The notes beneath the pieces were generated by a model. The model was not told where the DNA came from, searched no databases, and was given only the letters and a program-made list of their open reading frames with translations. Position numbers and translations under genes: made by a program. Shown here piece after piece: positions 25,261 through 39,900 of a DNA stretch of 64,000 nt (positions are counted from its first letter, which is position 1; every line of letters begins with the position of its first letter). Origin of the DNA: Prochilodus magdalenae (Eukaryota; Chordata; Actinopteri; Characiformes; Prochilodontidae); assembly GCA_024036415.1 (NCBI GenBank), contig JAMWET010002903.1:558001-622000 (forward strand), in the 5' to 3' direction.

Positions 25261-27700
25261 GTGAGTCATAAGGAACTGTTTATTTGCACATGGATTTGGT
25301 AGTACCAACATACATACAAAACAGAAAACTGTACTCTGTACTGTACTCTACTATGATTGTTGTTAGTCTGTTGCCACAAACTCCAAACATGCTTCATAAG
25401 TTAAATTTTTATCTATATGAAAGTTTTTGATAATATTTTATGTAATACATTTGTGTATATAAATGTATATGTATTTACATAATTAAGCAATACATGGTCG
25501 TGCAATGGATCATCACATCTGAAGCTGCCCTCTGTCATAAAACTAGTACACTTGCTTTAAAACTTAAAGATTCACTCTAATAAATTAGGTAGGTTTTAAT
25601 CCTTTTTTTTTTTGGTTGACTTTGCTTAAAAAATATATTATTTATTATAAATAATGAAATCCAATATTTCATTTTGGGTAATACATGAAAATAACCTGTA
25701 CATTTAATTAGAACTTACTCACATCACTTTATTATGACTTACTGTAGTTGAATTCATTATGTATACTTTACTCAGTCAAGTATCTTAAAGCTACTTAACA
25801 CAGTTATGTGGGACTGGTTAACATAACATGTAAATCCAACATTTTGAAGTGTTTTAAAGTGTGGGATCGTTAAACCTAACACAGTAAACAATAATGTTTT
25901 CCCAAGCTCTTTACTGAGCTTTACAGAATAAATAAATTAATAAAGTAATTAATAAATAAACACCACATTTGTCATGTAGACTTTACAAAACAGGAGAGAC
26001 ACAGTGTTGTATTTTGTTAAGGTTAAAAGCAAGTCCCCCCTTACGCCACTAAGTGGTGATGTCTGCTAAGTACGGACTCGGTGGAGTGTAAAAAGCCCAC
26101 CCAAGTTATAACAGAGACCATACAGGCTGTAACAACAGTTAGCAAGGCTTACATCAATCACACACACAGGGGTCCACAATAAACTCAATTACCTATGGTG
26201 TCTTTAATCAGAAGAGCTGCGGTTGCTGTATATTGGAAGCTGATGTCGCCAGACTCTTTTGATGATACGGTCACCACAGTTTGGGCACCACTGCTTCAGC
26301 CTTGTGCATGGTGACCATATGCAATGATGATAGTACAGTCTGTTGGGCCTCTAGGCAAAGATTCACAGGGTGTGCCTCCAACCAGCCCTCATCACCATGA
26401 TGTTGGAAATAATCAGATACCAACGTAACATTTTGTTTTTTATTTTGGAGGTTCATAATACTATTCATTTAAAAACAAATATAACATGCTGAAACACTCT
26501 TCAAACACACAGTGAAGTCAAAAGGTTTTAAAAGGTTGTCACAAAGCAGCTTTACATAAAATCTGGCTCACAAAAAGGATGTACAATTATAAGCAATATT
26601 TAATAGAACAATCTATAACTGTTACCGTGACAATAATAATGAGAAACAGACCAGAAAAGTCTAAATAAAACCACTGATGACCACTGTAAGTAGTTTATCG
26701 GACTAAAAACTAGAAACTTCAAATATTGGTAGAAGACTGATATGATAGTCTATCAGAAAGAATAAGAGAAAGAAATGATCAATTAATCTGTAATTAAATA
26801 GCAGGTTTAACAGATGGATCCGCAGGATGCAGACAAGGCCACCTAACAGCACAGGAGAGAAAGAAGCTCCACGGAAGGCGAACTGGGCAACAATGCAGGC
26901 AGGCAGTGGCACCTAGCCAAACCAGCAGCATCAGAGCACACAGGATGGGCAGCGACTCCGCATAAGACCACACAGTTTGGGCAGTACCTTAGCTCAGGTA
27001 AAGAAAACACACAGACAATTAGCTCTAATAGAACTCTAAAAAACAATACACTGTGTTAACAGAGTGCAGCAGTGACTCCGGCAGGAGTAACTTTATGTAA
27101 GGAATGTAACTGGGGCCCCAAGCTGCTGCCTGCCTTCCAGTCATGGATTTTGTAATCACTGACAAGGATGACACTGGGTGGGCAATCAGTTGTTCAGTTA
27201 ACCCCTGTGATTACAAAATCAGTCAAAGGTCTGGAATTGAATGCAAGTGATCTAGAGTGTGCAGTTCGATTCTGTGAGGACTACGCAAGCTGACTGTGTC
27301 TAACTGATTGTCTGTGTCAGCAATGGGTGTAAAAGTAGCTGAATTCATTATTAGAAGGGGTGTTTGTTGGAAAGGGTGAATTCTTACTCCTTTCTCCATA
27401 GACAAAAGTTAATGTGTGGAAGAGTGCATTACCAAACCTAAGAAGGACATTCCCAGAAGTGGAATTTTTAAATCAGTCAGCAATGCTATGGTAGGAGTGT
27501 TAGCAGCTAGAGAAGCCAGGTAACATAGAACCCTCCAAATACCACAGTGGACATCTTTATCCGACATCCAAGGATCATGAGGTTTTAAATTAATCAAGGA
27601 GGAGGCCAAGGAAAAGCAGATTCTGTAGGGTTGGTGCAGCAGATAATACTGACCCAAGTGCACCTGACTGAGAAGTGTTGGATGGTATTGATGAAATAGG
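25261..27700. other. Intergenic sequence upstream of apob
   Basis: No gene recognised. Short open frames around 26271-26468 and 26703-27046 on the minus strand show no family resemblance or splice context. The stretch near 26530 (CACAAAGCAGCTTTACAT) resembles a repeat common in fish intergenic DNA, but I cannot delimit it. Confidence 0.35.
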
Positions 27701-27714
27701 TTTGCCTTTGGCCA
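27701..27714 (-). promoter_or_regulatory. Possible HNF4/DR1-type site in the apob promoter
   Basis: On minus it reads TGGCCAAAGGCAAA, close to the nuclear-receptor DR1 pattern bound by HNF4. It lies about 80 bp upstream of the TATA box. HNF4 control of apoB in liver and gut is established in mammals; this particular site is an inference from motif similarity. Confidence 0.35.
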
Positions 27715-27790
27715 GACATACATCCTGTTTGGACTTTGGAGTTGTTGCAGACCTTCAATGATCCATGATAAGGACTGAGATGGCTTAAAA

Positions 27791-27798
27791 TATAAAAG
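27791..27798 (+). promoter_or_regulatory. apob: TATA box of apob
   Basis: TATAAAAG lies 58 bp before the first codon of the ATG at 27856, predicting transcription start near 27820 and a short untranslated leader of about 35 bases. Confidence 0.65.
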
Positions 27799-27855
27799 GT
27801 GTGAGACAGAGGAAAAGAGCTGGTCTTCATCTTTCTCGTGGTAGAGGACTCCACC

Positions 27856-27910
27856 ATGGGGGATATGAAGTTCTGCCTACTGCTTTTACTCAGCACCTAC
27901 ACCTTAGCAC
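27856..27910 (+). CDS. apob: apob exon 1: start and signal peptide
   Basis: The ATG sits in CCACCATGG context. It encodes [18 protein letters not shown], a hydrophobic secretion signal with cleavage likely after the LA. Donor CAC|GTGAGT, phase 1. Confidence 0.9.
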
Positions 27911-30900
27911 GTGAGTACACTTGGGTTGCCTGTGAATATCTTTAGAGAATTGCTCACATATTTTTGTTTTTTACTTTTTGAAGACATTGCAAAGCAAATA
28001 TATCCCTGGATAGCTTAACAAATGAAAAGTAGTTATTGGCAAATGGTAAACTAGTAATGCTTTTATTCCCAAACCAATATGCTGTTCAGAACAAGATGCT
28101 GGAGAGGGCGAGGATCATTCCCCAACATGTTATTGTAAGCTGCATTTTCTTTCATACAACCTTCCTAGGAGGCGATGCTTCAATTGAAAATACAATTTTC
28201 TTCTTGCAGTTTTTTACCATAATAGCACTTATGCACATAGTTCTAAAGGTCTATAACAGCAGTATGAAATACATCATAATGTAATTATATATACATGTAC
28301 TTATATAACATATACATAATTGAATAATGTTTACCACTGAGCTGAAAAACTTTGGCTTTTTATAAGTGATGTAACTTTTCCGCTTAATCAACAGTGTTTA
28401 GAGTTTGACAATGAACATTATATGCCTGTCAAATATTAGACTTACAGTTCAGTAATTACTTTTTACATATGAAATTTAGTCTTAATGGAATATGAGCTCC
28501 ACTGAAATAGTCTAATAATTTTACTGTTAATTTGAGGATTAGTCTTCTGTAAGACATTAAAGTCACTTTTCATTTTATTTTGCAGTCTTGTATTTTATGT
28601 ATTAACTGTGTTTACGCCCATTCTCTAGTGGCCAGAAGATACAAGAACTTTAGAAGATATGTGTATCAGTATGAAGCAGATACCCAAAATAGTGTAAATA
28701 CACCATCTGCCCTCAGGAGTGGCCCCAAAATCACCTGTAAGGTAATAATTAGCTACCAAGCTCTTCTGAATCTTTTCCAGTCATTCAAATTTGGGTAAAA
28801 CAAAAGAGACATATTGTCATCCAGTCTGTGCTTTCTTTATACCCTCCTCTCATCTACTCTCGTTTTTGTTGATCCCTCACAGGTTGAGATAGACGTGCCT
28901 CGGACATGTAGTTTTGTGCTGAGCACTACTGAGTGCTCTTTGACTGAAGTGGTGGACATGGATGCTGAAGGCTCGCCTATTTACGGCCCTGCTGCTGAGG
29001 CCCAGGCGTTTCAGGCTGCCATGGGGAAGTATGTATCAATAATGATGATTTCAACCACAAAAAAATAAATCTATCTGTTGCTATCTCAGGAAATATGAGT
29101 GAGTCGTAAAATATTGTCCTCTTTAAAAGTGAGAAAAACATATTATTCCTTAATCGTTATTTAATGATAGACTCTTTAAACTGCTGTTGCGAGTTTGGAA
29201 TGATTTTTTCTTTTTCTTTGACCAGAAACACTTTGAAAGTTCTGGTTGAGGGTGATAATGGGGTAAAACTATTTCCTGAGGAAGATGAACCAACTAACAT
29301 CCTAAACATCAAGAGAGGTATCGTCTCTGCCTTGTTGGTGCCCAGTATGGAGACGGAAAAGAACAAAAACATGGTAAAATTATTTTTCATTGAACCTGCG
29401 ATAAGATCAAAAGACCTTTTAGTATAAGAGGTGTTGACAAAGCCTTGATCTAAAATGCTTGTGTTGTCCATTGATCGAATGGAAAGTCATGCACCCTGCC
29501 TTTATAATCACATAATGATTATACAATCTTTACTGTCCTCCTGTATCTTTACTGTTATTTATCCTTTATCAAAACAATATTTTAATGTGTAAATAGCAAT
29601 TGTTTTTAGCACCTAGTGTCACTGACAAATAAGTGGCTGCAAAAGAAGGATTTTATTTTTAATAAAGTGGTTATATCTTAATAGTTGTGTGAATGTGTGA
29701 ATTATAACATGAATGTTGTGTGACCTTAAATGTTTTATTAACCTATAGGCAACTATCTATGGCACCTGTGCTACTGATTTCCGGGTAAACAACAGGGACA
29801 ACACAGATGTTACCATTTCCAGGGACTTGTCTGGCTGTGATGGCTTCAGTGCCCAGAGGGACCATGGCAGCCCCATAGCTATTATGTCTGGCATGGTGAG
29901 ACATCCACAATTGTCCACTGTTATGTGTTCTGTTCATTTTTAGCATGTAATAACTTCTGTTTACTGTAACTTTAAGTAATTACTTAATACTTTAACAAAA
30001 GAAAGTGGGGAAATACATAAACACCAGAATTTGGAAACATAGCCACGGTTCTGTTGCTATCTCAAATGTAATCCCAGTCTCGTGACTGAAAGGCTGGAAA
30101 AGATAGCAAAAATCAACAAATTGATTATTTATGTGATCTTTGGGTTTTACTTTGCCATCAGCACTACCCTCTGTCCAAACTGATTAGCAGCACCCAGATC
30201 TGCAACTATCAGTTTGATAATCAGAAGAAGCATATGACCATTGCAACATGCACTGAGAAGCATGTTTACCTGCCTTTCTCCCACCGGTGAGGCCATTATC
30301 CTTCTCATACCTTTAACTTCAGTGACTGTTTTAAGCATCACATCCTAATGCATACATTTCTATTCACTTAAATTCATCAATCTAGAAAAGAGTATGGTAT
30401 CTCATCTATTGTGAAGCAGACCCTCACTCTGCAGGGAACCAGCAAGATCAATGACAGAGTCTTTCCCTACAGTAAGCATTTTTTGTTTGTGCCTACCTTT
30501 AGCATAACATACATTTCATGAATGTATTTAGGCTACACATTCATAAATCTTTTCCACCTTCCACAAGATGTGTGCACACAAAAGTAACTTCTACAAATTG
30601 TGTTCTTATTTAAAATGCTTAATGTCCCAAACACAGGACATCATATTTGTTATGGTGAAAAAAATAATTAATTTATAAGTTGTCTACATAAAATATTAGC
30701 TTGCTGTACATTAGTAGTACCAACAGCAGAATGTGTTGTGAATTTACCATCAAACAGACAGAATTGTTAGAAGAAAAAATCAACTGGGCAAACAATGTTC
30801 AAAGCAAGTTTTCCCCAGTGTTAACATTTACTACATTTATAACAAGTCAACTAAGAATCCCATATAGCACACAGTGTATATACATAAGATGTGCCTCATC

Positions 30901-33900
30901 TAATATCAAACAAATTTATTTCATTTAGTTGGATTTTGTCGCTGTCCTAGGAAAAACCTGTACCTCCATTTTTTTTCAATCAGCCAGCGTCTGTATTTTA
31001 GATACTGCATGTTTGTAGTATTAACATTCTTGTATGTTTCATAGATGAGGCCAACCTGCAGAACCTCCTTATGGAACCCACAGAGGACAAGGCTCCTGTC
31101 CAAAATACTGACGCTGCACTTGCTGTTTTTAAAGAACTACAAACCATGCATGAAATTCAGAAGGGCCACCTGAGGCCTAGTACCTTCCACAAACTGGTCA
31201 GTATACTCCGCAGCTTAGAGTCTGATGTCCTCAAGCAAGCCGTCACTCAGATGCTGGAGAAAGACCAGTTCCTGACTTGGCAAGGCCTGATCCAGTGTGG
31301 TACCCCTGAGTGCAGCAGCTCCATGCTCCAGATCTTCAGGGACCTTAATTCTGAAAACATTGAGATGGATGCTGCCGTCTATGTTCTGGCAATGGTCCAC
31401 AGGCCCTCTGAGCTACTTGTGAGGGATATTCTCGAGATGGCCAAGCACAAGCAGAACAAGCCTATCATGTATGCACTGAGCAATGTGGTTAGAAAGTAAG
31501 TAAACATTTCTTACCATTTCATGTTCATGAAATAAAAGTTCAGTTGCTGTCTCAGGACATTACACAGATTAGTTTTTTGGGGTAAATGGAAATGTTCTTG
31601 TGCTAGAGTAATGACTACAATTGTGAATGAACAGACACAATGAGTTTCTCATGTGACGTATTAGTTATTCCATACACCTCCTTTATTAATGCGAGACCCT
31701 TCTGTGATATTTCAGAGCTTACATGAGTTATTAACAAAAGACAAAATAATAAGAGAAATCGCAACTCTGTGTTTTATCAGCTTAAATCAAAGGAAGCTAA
31801 AGCCAAGCTAACCGAATTTAGCACTCTGAGCCATCAAACTAGTTCTGTATGTCTATTGTCTGTTTGTCCCTTTGTTTACCCAGCCATGTCAGCCTTACCT
31901 TTTGTAAGACATCACTGTGTAATAGCTGGATAAAGTTTTTAATCACCCATTAACACAGGAAGTATAATCTAAAGCACAGCCTACATATGAGCCCCTTCAC
32001 TCATTTTTGCTGTTAGTAGAACATGTATTTGAATTTGTGCTTCAGTGGATTTGCAGGAAGGGAATATTGGACCAAGGACTTTTAATCAACAGTATTCATC
32101 AGAATATTAGGACTACAGCCAGACAGTTCTCAGATGGCTTTGATTTGAGTACAACTAAGAGGCATTTGTTTTACTCTTCAGGCACTTCCAGGCAAATAGC
32201 AAAATCACTCCTGCAATTACGGCAGTGTATGATTATATGTCCACCATCCTGGGCCCTGATTGCGCTGGAGATAAGGAGCTGACCTACATGATCCTAAGGG
32301 TATATACTGTCCCGCATTAACCAACACCTCCGGAGAATCATCAATATCGTTTGGTTCATTTCCAAACTGAACCAAAAACTTACAAATCTTTTATTTTTAT
32401 GTTGTTGGAAAATAGGTTGTTGGAAACATGGGACAGGCCATGGAAGCTGCAAACCAAAATATTAAGAACATCCTGCTGAAGTGCATGAGGCAGCCTGCCA
32501 CCACTCTGTCTGTCCAAATAGCTGCCATTCAAGCTCTTAGACATATGTCAGTAACTGATGAGGTGAGGCACAAATACCTTCACTAATGCACTTTTGTCCC
32601 AGCCTTAATACAACCTATGGATTCTATTTTATTGTTATTTTATTGTTATAGGTGCGATCCAACATCCAAAGAGTTGCACAGTATAGTAAGGGTGCTGTGC
32701 AGAAGAGACTAGCAGCTTACCTCATCCTTATGAGGAACCCTGAGGTTAGCGATCTTGAACTGGTTAAGAAGATCTTGATGCAAGAACAGAATAAGCAAGT
32801 CAAATCTTTTGTTTCATCTCACGTCTACAACATCGTTCAGTCCAAGGATCATGAGACCCAACAGTATGTATCCCATTGCACACTGGTTAAAATAAGTCTA
32901 CATTTGTTTCTAATTAAAAAAGCATTTAGCGTCAACTGTAACTTTAAACCTCTATCCTTTACCTTACAGATTAGCTGAGAAAATTATTAAAGTAATGCAG
33001 AAGAATGAAGTGATTACTCCCTCTGGCTACACTAAACTTTCCCGTAATTACAAGATGGAGGCTTACATGCCAAAACTTACAGGAATGGGCACCAGCACAC
33101 AAGGAAACATCATTTTTGATCCCAGCAGCCACTTGCCCAAAGAGGTTATGCTTGAGACAACTTTAAAAGTGTTTGGATACAGCTTTGACATCTGGGAGGT
33201 GGGAGACTGTCTACTTTTCCTTTTATCTATCTATATATATATTCTGATTTGTTGTATAACAAACATAAACCATAAATCATAATAATCTTTTTATTGTTCT
33301 GTGTGTTAGTTTGGTATGGAAGGCAAAGGATTTGACCCAACCTTTGACGCTATATTTGGAAAGAATGGCTTCTTCCCTGACACCATCTCCAAAGCAATGT
33401 ACTGGGTTGGAGACAAGATGCCAAACAAGCTGAATGATGTTCTGCAGCAGTGGATGGGGACCCAAAGAAAAAATCAAACCGAGAGACATGTATACAAAGC
33501 TAGCTATTATAGTTAGGATTAATTCTGATTTGCATTCATCAAACCATTAATATAACAGCATTTCCCATCTCTTTTATTAACAGGTTTCCGAGGACATCAT
33601 AAAAGAAATTGTGTCTAATTTTAACAAGCTTGTCAAGGACCTGAGAGATCAGGAATCCCCAGAAGCAATGGCCTATCTCAGGTTCATGGGAATTGAGCTT
33701 GGATATATAAAGGGTACTGGTGAGCTGTCCGCCTTTGCCAACAGGATGATCACATACTATAATGCCATCAAGCTTGCACCATCCAAGGTTTGTATATCTT
33801 TCCATACAAACGCGTACACAGATCCACTCTATCTCATATGTTCAGATTTTGACACCTGTCAGTTTTCTGACATGCATTTAGTGACAGTTTGCATGCAATT

Positions 33901-36900
33901 ACAAAAGTACAATGTTGCTGAGGATGCTCTTCCTGTCCTAACATTTGAATATAGATTATGATGAACCTGATGTCTGGTACCAAAAACATCTTTGCCCACT
34001 ACATTTTCATGGACAACCAGTTCCACCTGCCTACTGCTTCTGGCTTCCCTCTCAAGTTTACACTGTCTGGTACATTCACGCCTGGTCTAAGCGGAGGATT
34101 GCGTATGGACCAAAGCACGGTACATAAATCAGGCAATTACAGCAATCAAAGTGAATGTACACTGATTCACAAGACAGTAATGTGTTTGTTACAGAACCAG
34201 CTAGTCATTACCATATTGCTGTAAGAAATTGATTTGTAAACAAAAGCACATGTTTCTGACCTTTTTAGCATGAGTTGACTTTCTCACCCTCCATGGGAGT
34301 GGAGTTTGTGACTCGTATGGGCATCTATGCACCCAAATTTGTTGTCTCTGCTGTGGAGATGCACACCAACTTCTTCCATGAAAGCTCCCTCAATGCCAAA
34401 ATCTCTATGGCTCATGGCCAGATCAAGCTCACCATACCTGCACCTAAGGATACCACTCAGCTTCTCAGAGCAAGGTTAGTTTTTTGCTGTATACTCGTAA
34501 TGCATTTCATCATTATCAGTGTCTTTGTGAATATCATTTGGATTTGAATCTGTGTTGTTATGTGCGAGTCAGCTATACCATTAAAACCACAGCCCTGTTT
34601 TTGCACAGTGTACATTCTATCAGTTCCACCTCCCACATGGGTGCACTTTGTAGTTCTACACTTACAGATATTTTATCTCTTATCATTTATTTGCCCCCTT
34701 TTACCCTTTTCCTCAGTGGTTAGGACAATAGTGCAGGTATTGGTAGTGGGTGCTGTATCATTCTCAGCAGTGCAATGAGACTGCTGTGGTGATGGTGTGT
34801 TAGTGTGTGTTGTGCTAGTGTGATTGGATCACTTCGCTGTTGGACCAGTCAACCAAAACTTTCCGGTGGAGAGCATCCTTGAGGATGACACACACTGGTA
34901 ACATATGAGCTGACTTTATGTCTACAGGGTGGATTAAAAAGGTAGGAGTGTCTAATAGAGTGCACAGTGAATCTACACAGTGTCTGATTCCATCATACCA
35001 GTGTCACTACAGTACAGAGAATGATCCGCCACCCAAATAATACCTGCTCTGTGGTGGTCCTGTGGGGGTCCTGACCATTGAAGAACAGGTTGAAAGGGGG
35101 CTTACAAAATTTGCAGAGAAACAGCTGCACTACAATCTGTAAGTGTAGAACTACAAATTGCATTTATATAGTAAGTGGAGCTGGCAACAATGGAGTTTTC
35201 TAATGTTATGATTGATCAGTGTATAGTAAATGCAACCGTTTAGTGAAATGATGCTGCAGAAATCGTTAACAAATCTACTGATGATCTATAAAATGTTCAT
35301 TGTAAATGAAATGGCTATTTACCAGTGTATTTCCATTAACAGTAACAGTCTGCAAGTGGTGAGCTCCAAGAAGAGCACTCTGATGCCTGCTTTAGGAAAA
35401 AGAACAGAGTCTGTGAAGTGCAATCCTCTTTTCACTGGCATGGAATACTGCACAACTATCGACTACACCATCGCAAGTTCCAATGAAGCTGCTCCCTACT
35501 TCCCTCTGAATGGAGAGACAACGTAAGGAATACCTCTCTTATTATCATCCACAGGTGTAGATTTAAGGGTTGGGGGTGGGGGGTGGAGAGGGGCATGTTC
35601 TCTTTCAATAATTTGCTCTCAGGACTTTAAAAATGGTGTGTCATGATCCCTTTTGGTTGCAAAATTTTACCAAAAACTTGTTGTATTAAAACTACATTAC
35701 TTTTAAGAAAGTGTGACATAAACACACTCTTGAACATTGCTTTACTGATGTTCAACACTGTACAGGATGTTTAAAAAAGCAAGGTAAACTAAAAAAGCTA
35801 CTACTAATATTTTAATTATATTAATAAAATTAGTTGCTCTAAATGCTTTTTAAGCATATGCAATGCAATCGTCCATTAATGTTTTTAGCTATGTTTTCTT
35901 TTGGTTGCCAGAATCTTTTTTCTAATGGTAGGACTACATTCTTTGAAACAGTGTCATCTCAGGTCTCAGTAACATCCATTTTCCGAATGTTGTGATGAGA
36001 ATGATTTTGTTTTGTTATCATGTAATATAATCTCTGGCCCTGATAACATCCTCTGAATGTTGCAGTTAAACTATTATGTCCTGGAACATTATTTGAAATG
36101 ATAAACATCTTTAAGATGTTCTTTGAATATTAGATTAAAACATTTTCTTTAAAACTGTATTACAACTTGTAGGTAGCGATAATCAAAGTTCTCAGAATGT
36201 TCCCTGCAAGGTGGATAGCCTGCTGTGGATTAAGAAAGCTAATGATGTAGCATAGATAGCAATTAGCAATAGATAATTAGTAGGTCTAGCAGATTTACTT
36301 ACTATGTTAGACCTGGAACACTTCTACTTCTAAAGCTATACAGTACGTCTCACTAGTGCTGCTGGCATTGAGATCTGAGTTGATCCTGCTATCTGGACAT
36401 TACAATATCCAGCTGAGTCTCACTCAAGCAGATAAACTTACCTTACAAAAAGTCTAATTTTTCGGTGACAAGGAGCTTGATAGTTCATCATGTTTGTTGA
36501 TATATTGTTATAGTAATTTACAGTAATATTAAAGGACATTGTTGTTACAGTAAGGTAAGAATGCCGTGCATATTCAGCTAATTTGCCCTTTTTTGGCCAA
36601 GCTGCCCCTTTGTAGAAAAAAAAATTGTTTTATTTTTTAGGTTTTGACAGCAAAAATCAATAATCCACAATTGCTACATTTTATTAAATAAATAGATAAT
36701 TATAATACTCTTTTATAGATACAGAGAAGTGGTGGCACAAAGCCTAAAAAGGAGTGAGACTGATGCTCTGTGCCTCCTGTCATGTGACACTAGCAATCAG
36801 ACTTATAGTTGATGTTACTGTCGTAGTGGGTCTTAATGATTAACAATAAATATTTTTATCACATGTATTATAAATAAAACCTCCCCATATGCCTCTGAAC

Positions 36901-39900
36901 AGTGCACAGTTTGTCACACTTATGTCACATGTGCAATATTGTCTTATATTTTGCACCTGAACCTTAGCTAGCATATTGGCAGCAAACTACATACGGGTAT
37001 TTTTGACATGAACTGAAAATACTGTTTTCAGGTTCTGATAAATTTTTAACCAAAAAGCAGATTTAGCTGATAGAAGTTACGTTATTTCTAAACGGAATGT
37101 TAAAGGAAATGTTTTTCTGTAGGGTCCTAACCCCAGACTCTCCATTTCAGAGAGCGCCGGGGAGCCTTTGGAAAGCAATACAGGTTCCTGTAGGACAAAC
37201 TTGTTTTGAATTCTAGTACATATGTTTGAATATTAAACTATATACAACTTACTCCAGTGTAAATTCTTGGCTTCAAAAGGGATCAAGCCACAGTCAGCAT
37301 CAAACTCTATTCAATATTATCTTCTTGTTTTTTTACAATAAAAGTGCAGTTTCCTATATTACATTTATCTTTGGTTTTAATAATGATCAAACTTTGCATC
37401 ACTCAGTAAAACACTGATGAGTGACACCTAAATCTGGGATTAGATCCAACAATGTCTGTGCACATCCCTGATGAAAATAGCATCTGCCATAAAATTATTA
37501 ACCACAATTCCTATGTGAATCAAATTTCAAGTTGGGCAGCTTGACAAAAAAATTATATATAGGAGCCAACTTCAGCATGCTTGTTGTTCAGAATATTGTC
37601 GCTATCCAATTAAAAACCTCTCCATATTTGTCCATTTTGACTTTTATGCATCATTTAAAAGCAGCTGGCGTTTACACTGTGTGAGATTTGCATGATGAAT
37701 GAACCTGAACAAATGGCCCAAAAGTGTTTGGAAAGACGTCTGGTTCCATTGACTTCCATTAAAACTGAATGAGGTTTTTGGCCTCTCCTGTAAAGTTGCC
37801 ATTTTGGAGATTCTTGTTTTGCTTTGGACAGCGACGATATATTGTTCAAGTAATTTACAGTAATATTAAAGTACATTGCAGTTATAGTAAAGTAAGAATG
37901 TGATGCATAAGCCTGTAACACAGTCCTAATATATCTTCAATACTATGCCATGTTTATAACACATCAGTCTATGATTATCTTTTTTTCACTTGTGCAGTAG
38001 TAATATGTGGTGTTCCCTTAGGTTTTCAGTTGACATCCGTCCTAATGGTGAAGTTACCGAATACACTACTACTTTTGGCTATGAACTCTTAAATGAGGGC
38101 AAAGATGGCCGCCAAAAGTCTGATTGTCTAAAAATGATCCTGAGAAGTGAGGGTAAATACATTTTAAAATTACCTGTATGACACTATGTGGACTAGCAGA
38201 TGAGATTACTGTATATTTGGGGAACTCTTGTTAAAAATCTGTTATTTTTATAAACAATGTCCAGATTTTTTTCCCCTTTGTCTGACTAGGTCCTAATCCT
38301 GTTCAAGCCACCACTACTATTAAATACAACAGGAATAGAAATGTCCTCACCACAAGCATTGATATCCCGGATTATGATGTGGAGGCTGGGATAAGATTTG
38401 GAATCACTGATAGCGGTGCTATAGGAAAGAAGCTCACGATTGACATCTCCAACAAGAATATTCCTCAGGTCTCTCTAGTCGGACGTGCTAGGTAAGCAAA
38501 GACCACAGTCATTGTATTTCTTCGTTTTTATTAAAAGCTTTAACAAATATTGGGCCTTCTGAACACATTGCAGCATTGTCAAAGCTGAAAAACCCTTGTG
38601 GCATTATTAATATACTTATTAATATTGGTGACGTCGCTATGTAAAAATTGTTGTTTATATTTTTAAAAAACAGACACTGGCAAGATAAATAAGGTGTTTT
38701 CTGAAGACAAGTTTGAAAGCTGTTAATGCACTGATTAAAATTTAAGCAATAAGCCATGATATCTTTCTTTTGTCATTTAGCATAACTTATCAAATTACGT
38801 TTTGTCATTTCAACTACATTTCAGTTTCAGTCTTTCAACTTGAGTATTGTGAGCACTTAGCAAAATAAGTTTAAGGTAAGGACGTATTGACAGTACTCTT
38901 TGAGGACAACTCATCTTTCCTATTGGCTTCTAGCAACATCTATTGGCATATTGTTTTATTCACCATCTTTGGGCTGTCTTCCTGCAAAGCATATCTTCCA
39001 TTGTGTGCATCTTTTTCTGTTCCAAGGTTGAGCCACACTGCTCAGTTTAAGTGAGTAAAACTCAAACTGAAGACTTGTTAAAGGACAAAAAGCTATCTGA
39101 TTTAATACAGTTTAACAGGGTTACATTATCAAAGCACTATGAACAACTTAGAGGAGTTCCTTCAGAACTGATGCTACACATTTGCACTTGTAGCCAATGA
39201 CAATGTGACTGAAAATAAAAAAGATACACTCAGTGGAGGGTAGGAAAAACAACATGAAGAACCAATGGGAAAGATGGGTTGTGCTTCTCACAATCTTTGA
39301 ATTCTTTCCTTTGACTTAAGTAATAAAGTGGAAACCAATAATTGAGAAAAGGGACAAAAACACATGTAAATAAGTCATCTGTACTTTAACCTTGCATTGC
39401 TGAGTACTCACTTAAGTTAAATTCATTTGACTCCTTTAAAGTTGTACTTCATTAAATAAATGTAAATTATCAGGATGAAAGACTGAAAACTAAAATCTAG
39501 TTGAAATTACAAAACATAGTTTAAGAAGTTTGGGTAAATTAAGTCATTCTTACATTTTACAGTGTAGTGATAGCTTAGCCAGCAGACTAAATCAATGTAT
39601 AAGTCTAGTAAATGCTGTTGAAGTGAGAAAGAGAGAGTCCAATGTATTCTGTGGTGTTGAGCTAAATTATTAGCCTGCTTAGCAAAAGCTAGCATAATGA
39701 GCCCTTCTTAGTTTTTCCAGGGTGAACAGTATTTTTATTTCCAATAATTGTTTAACCAATGGTTTAACATTTAATGGGTGACGATTTAAAGATTTTAATT
39801 TTGAATTTGTTTCTGTTGTGCTCCATCCCATCAGTGCTACCTGTTCAATCACACATCACTAACCCTGCGTTAGCTACTAGGCTATATACTGCTGCACACT

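Noticed and set aside
26271..27046. Minus-strand frames upstream of apob as a candidate gene
   Set aside because: Translations show no recognisable domain and are Leu/Phe-rich without signal or membrane logic. No paired splice sites give a longer product.
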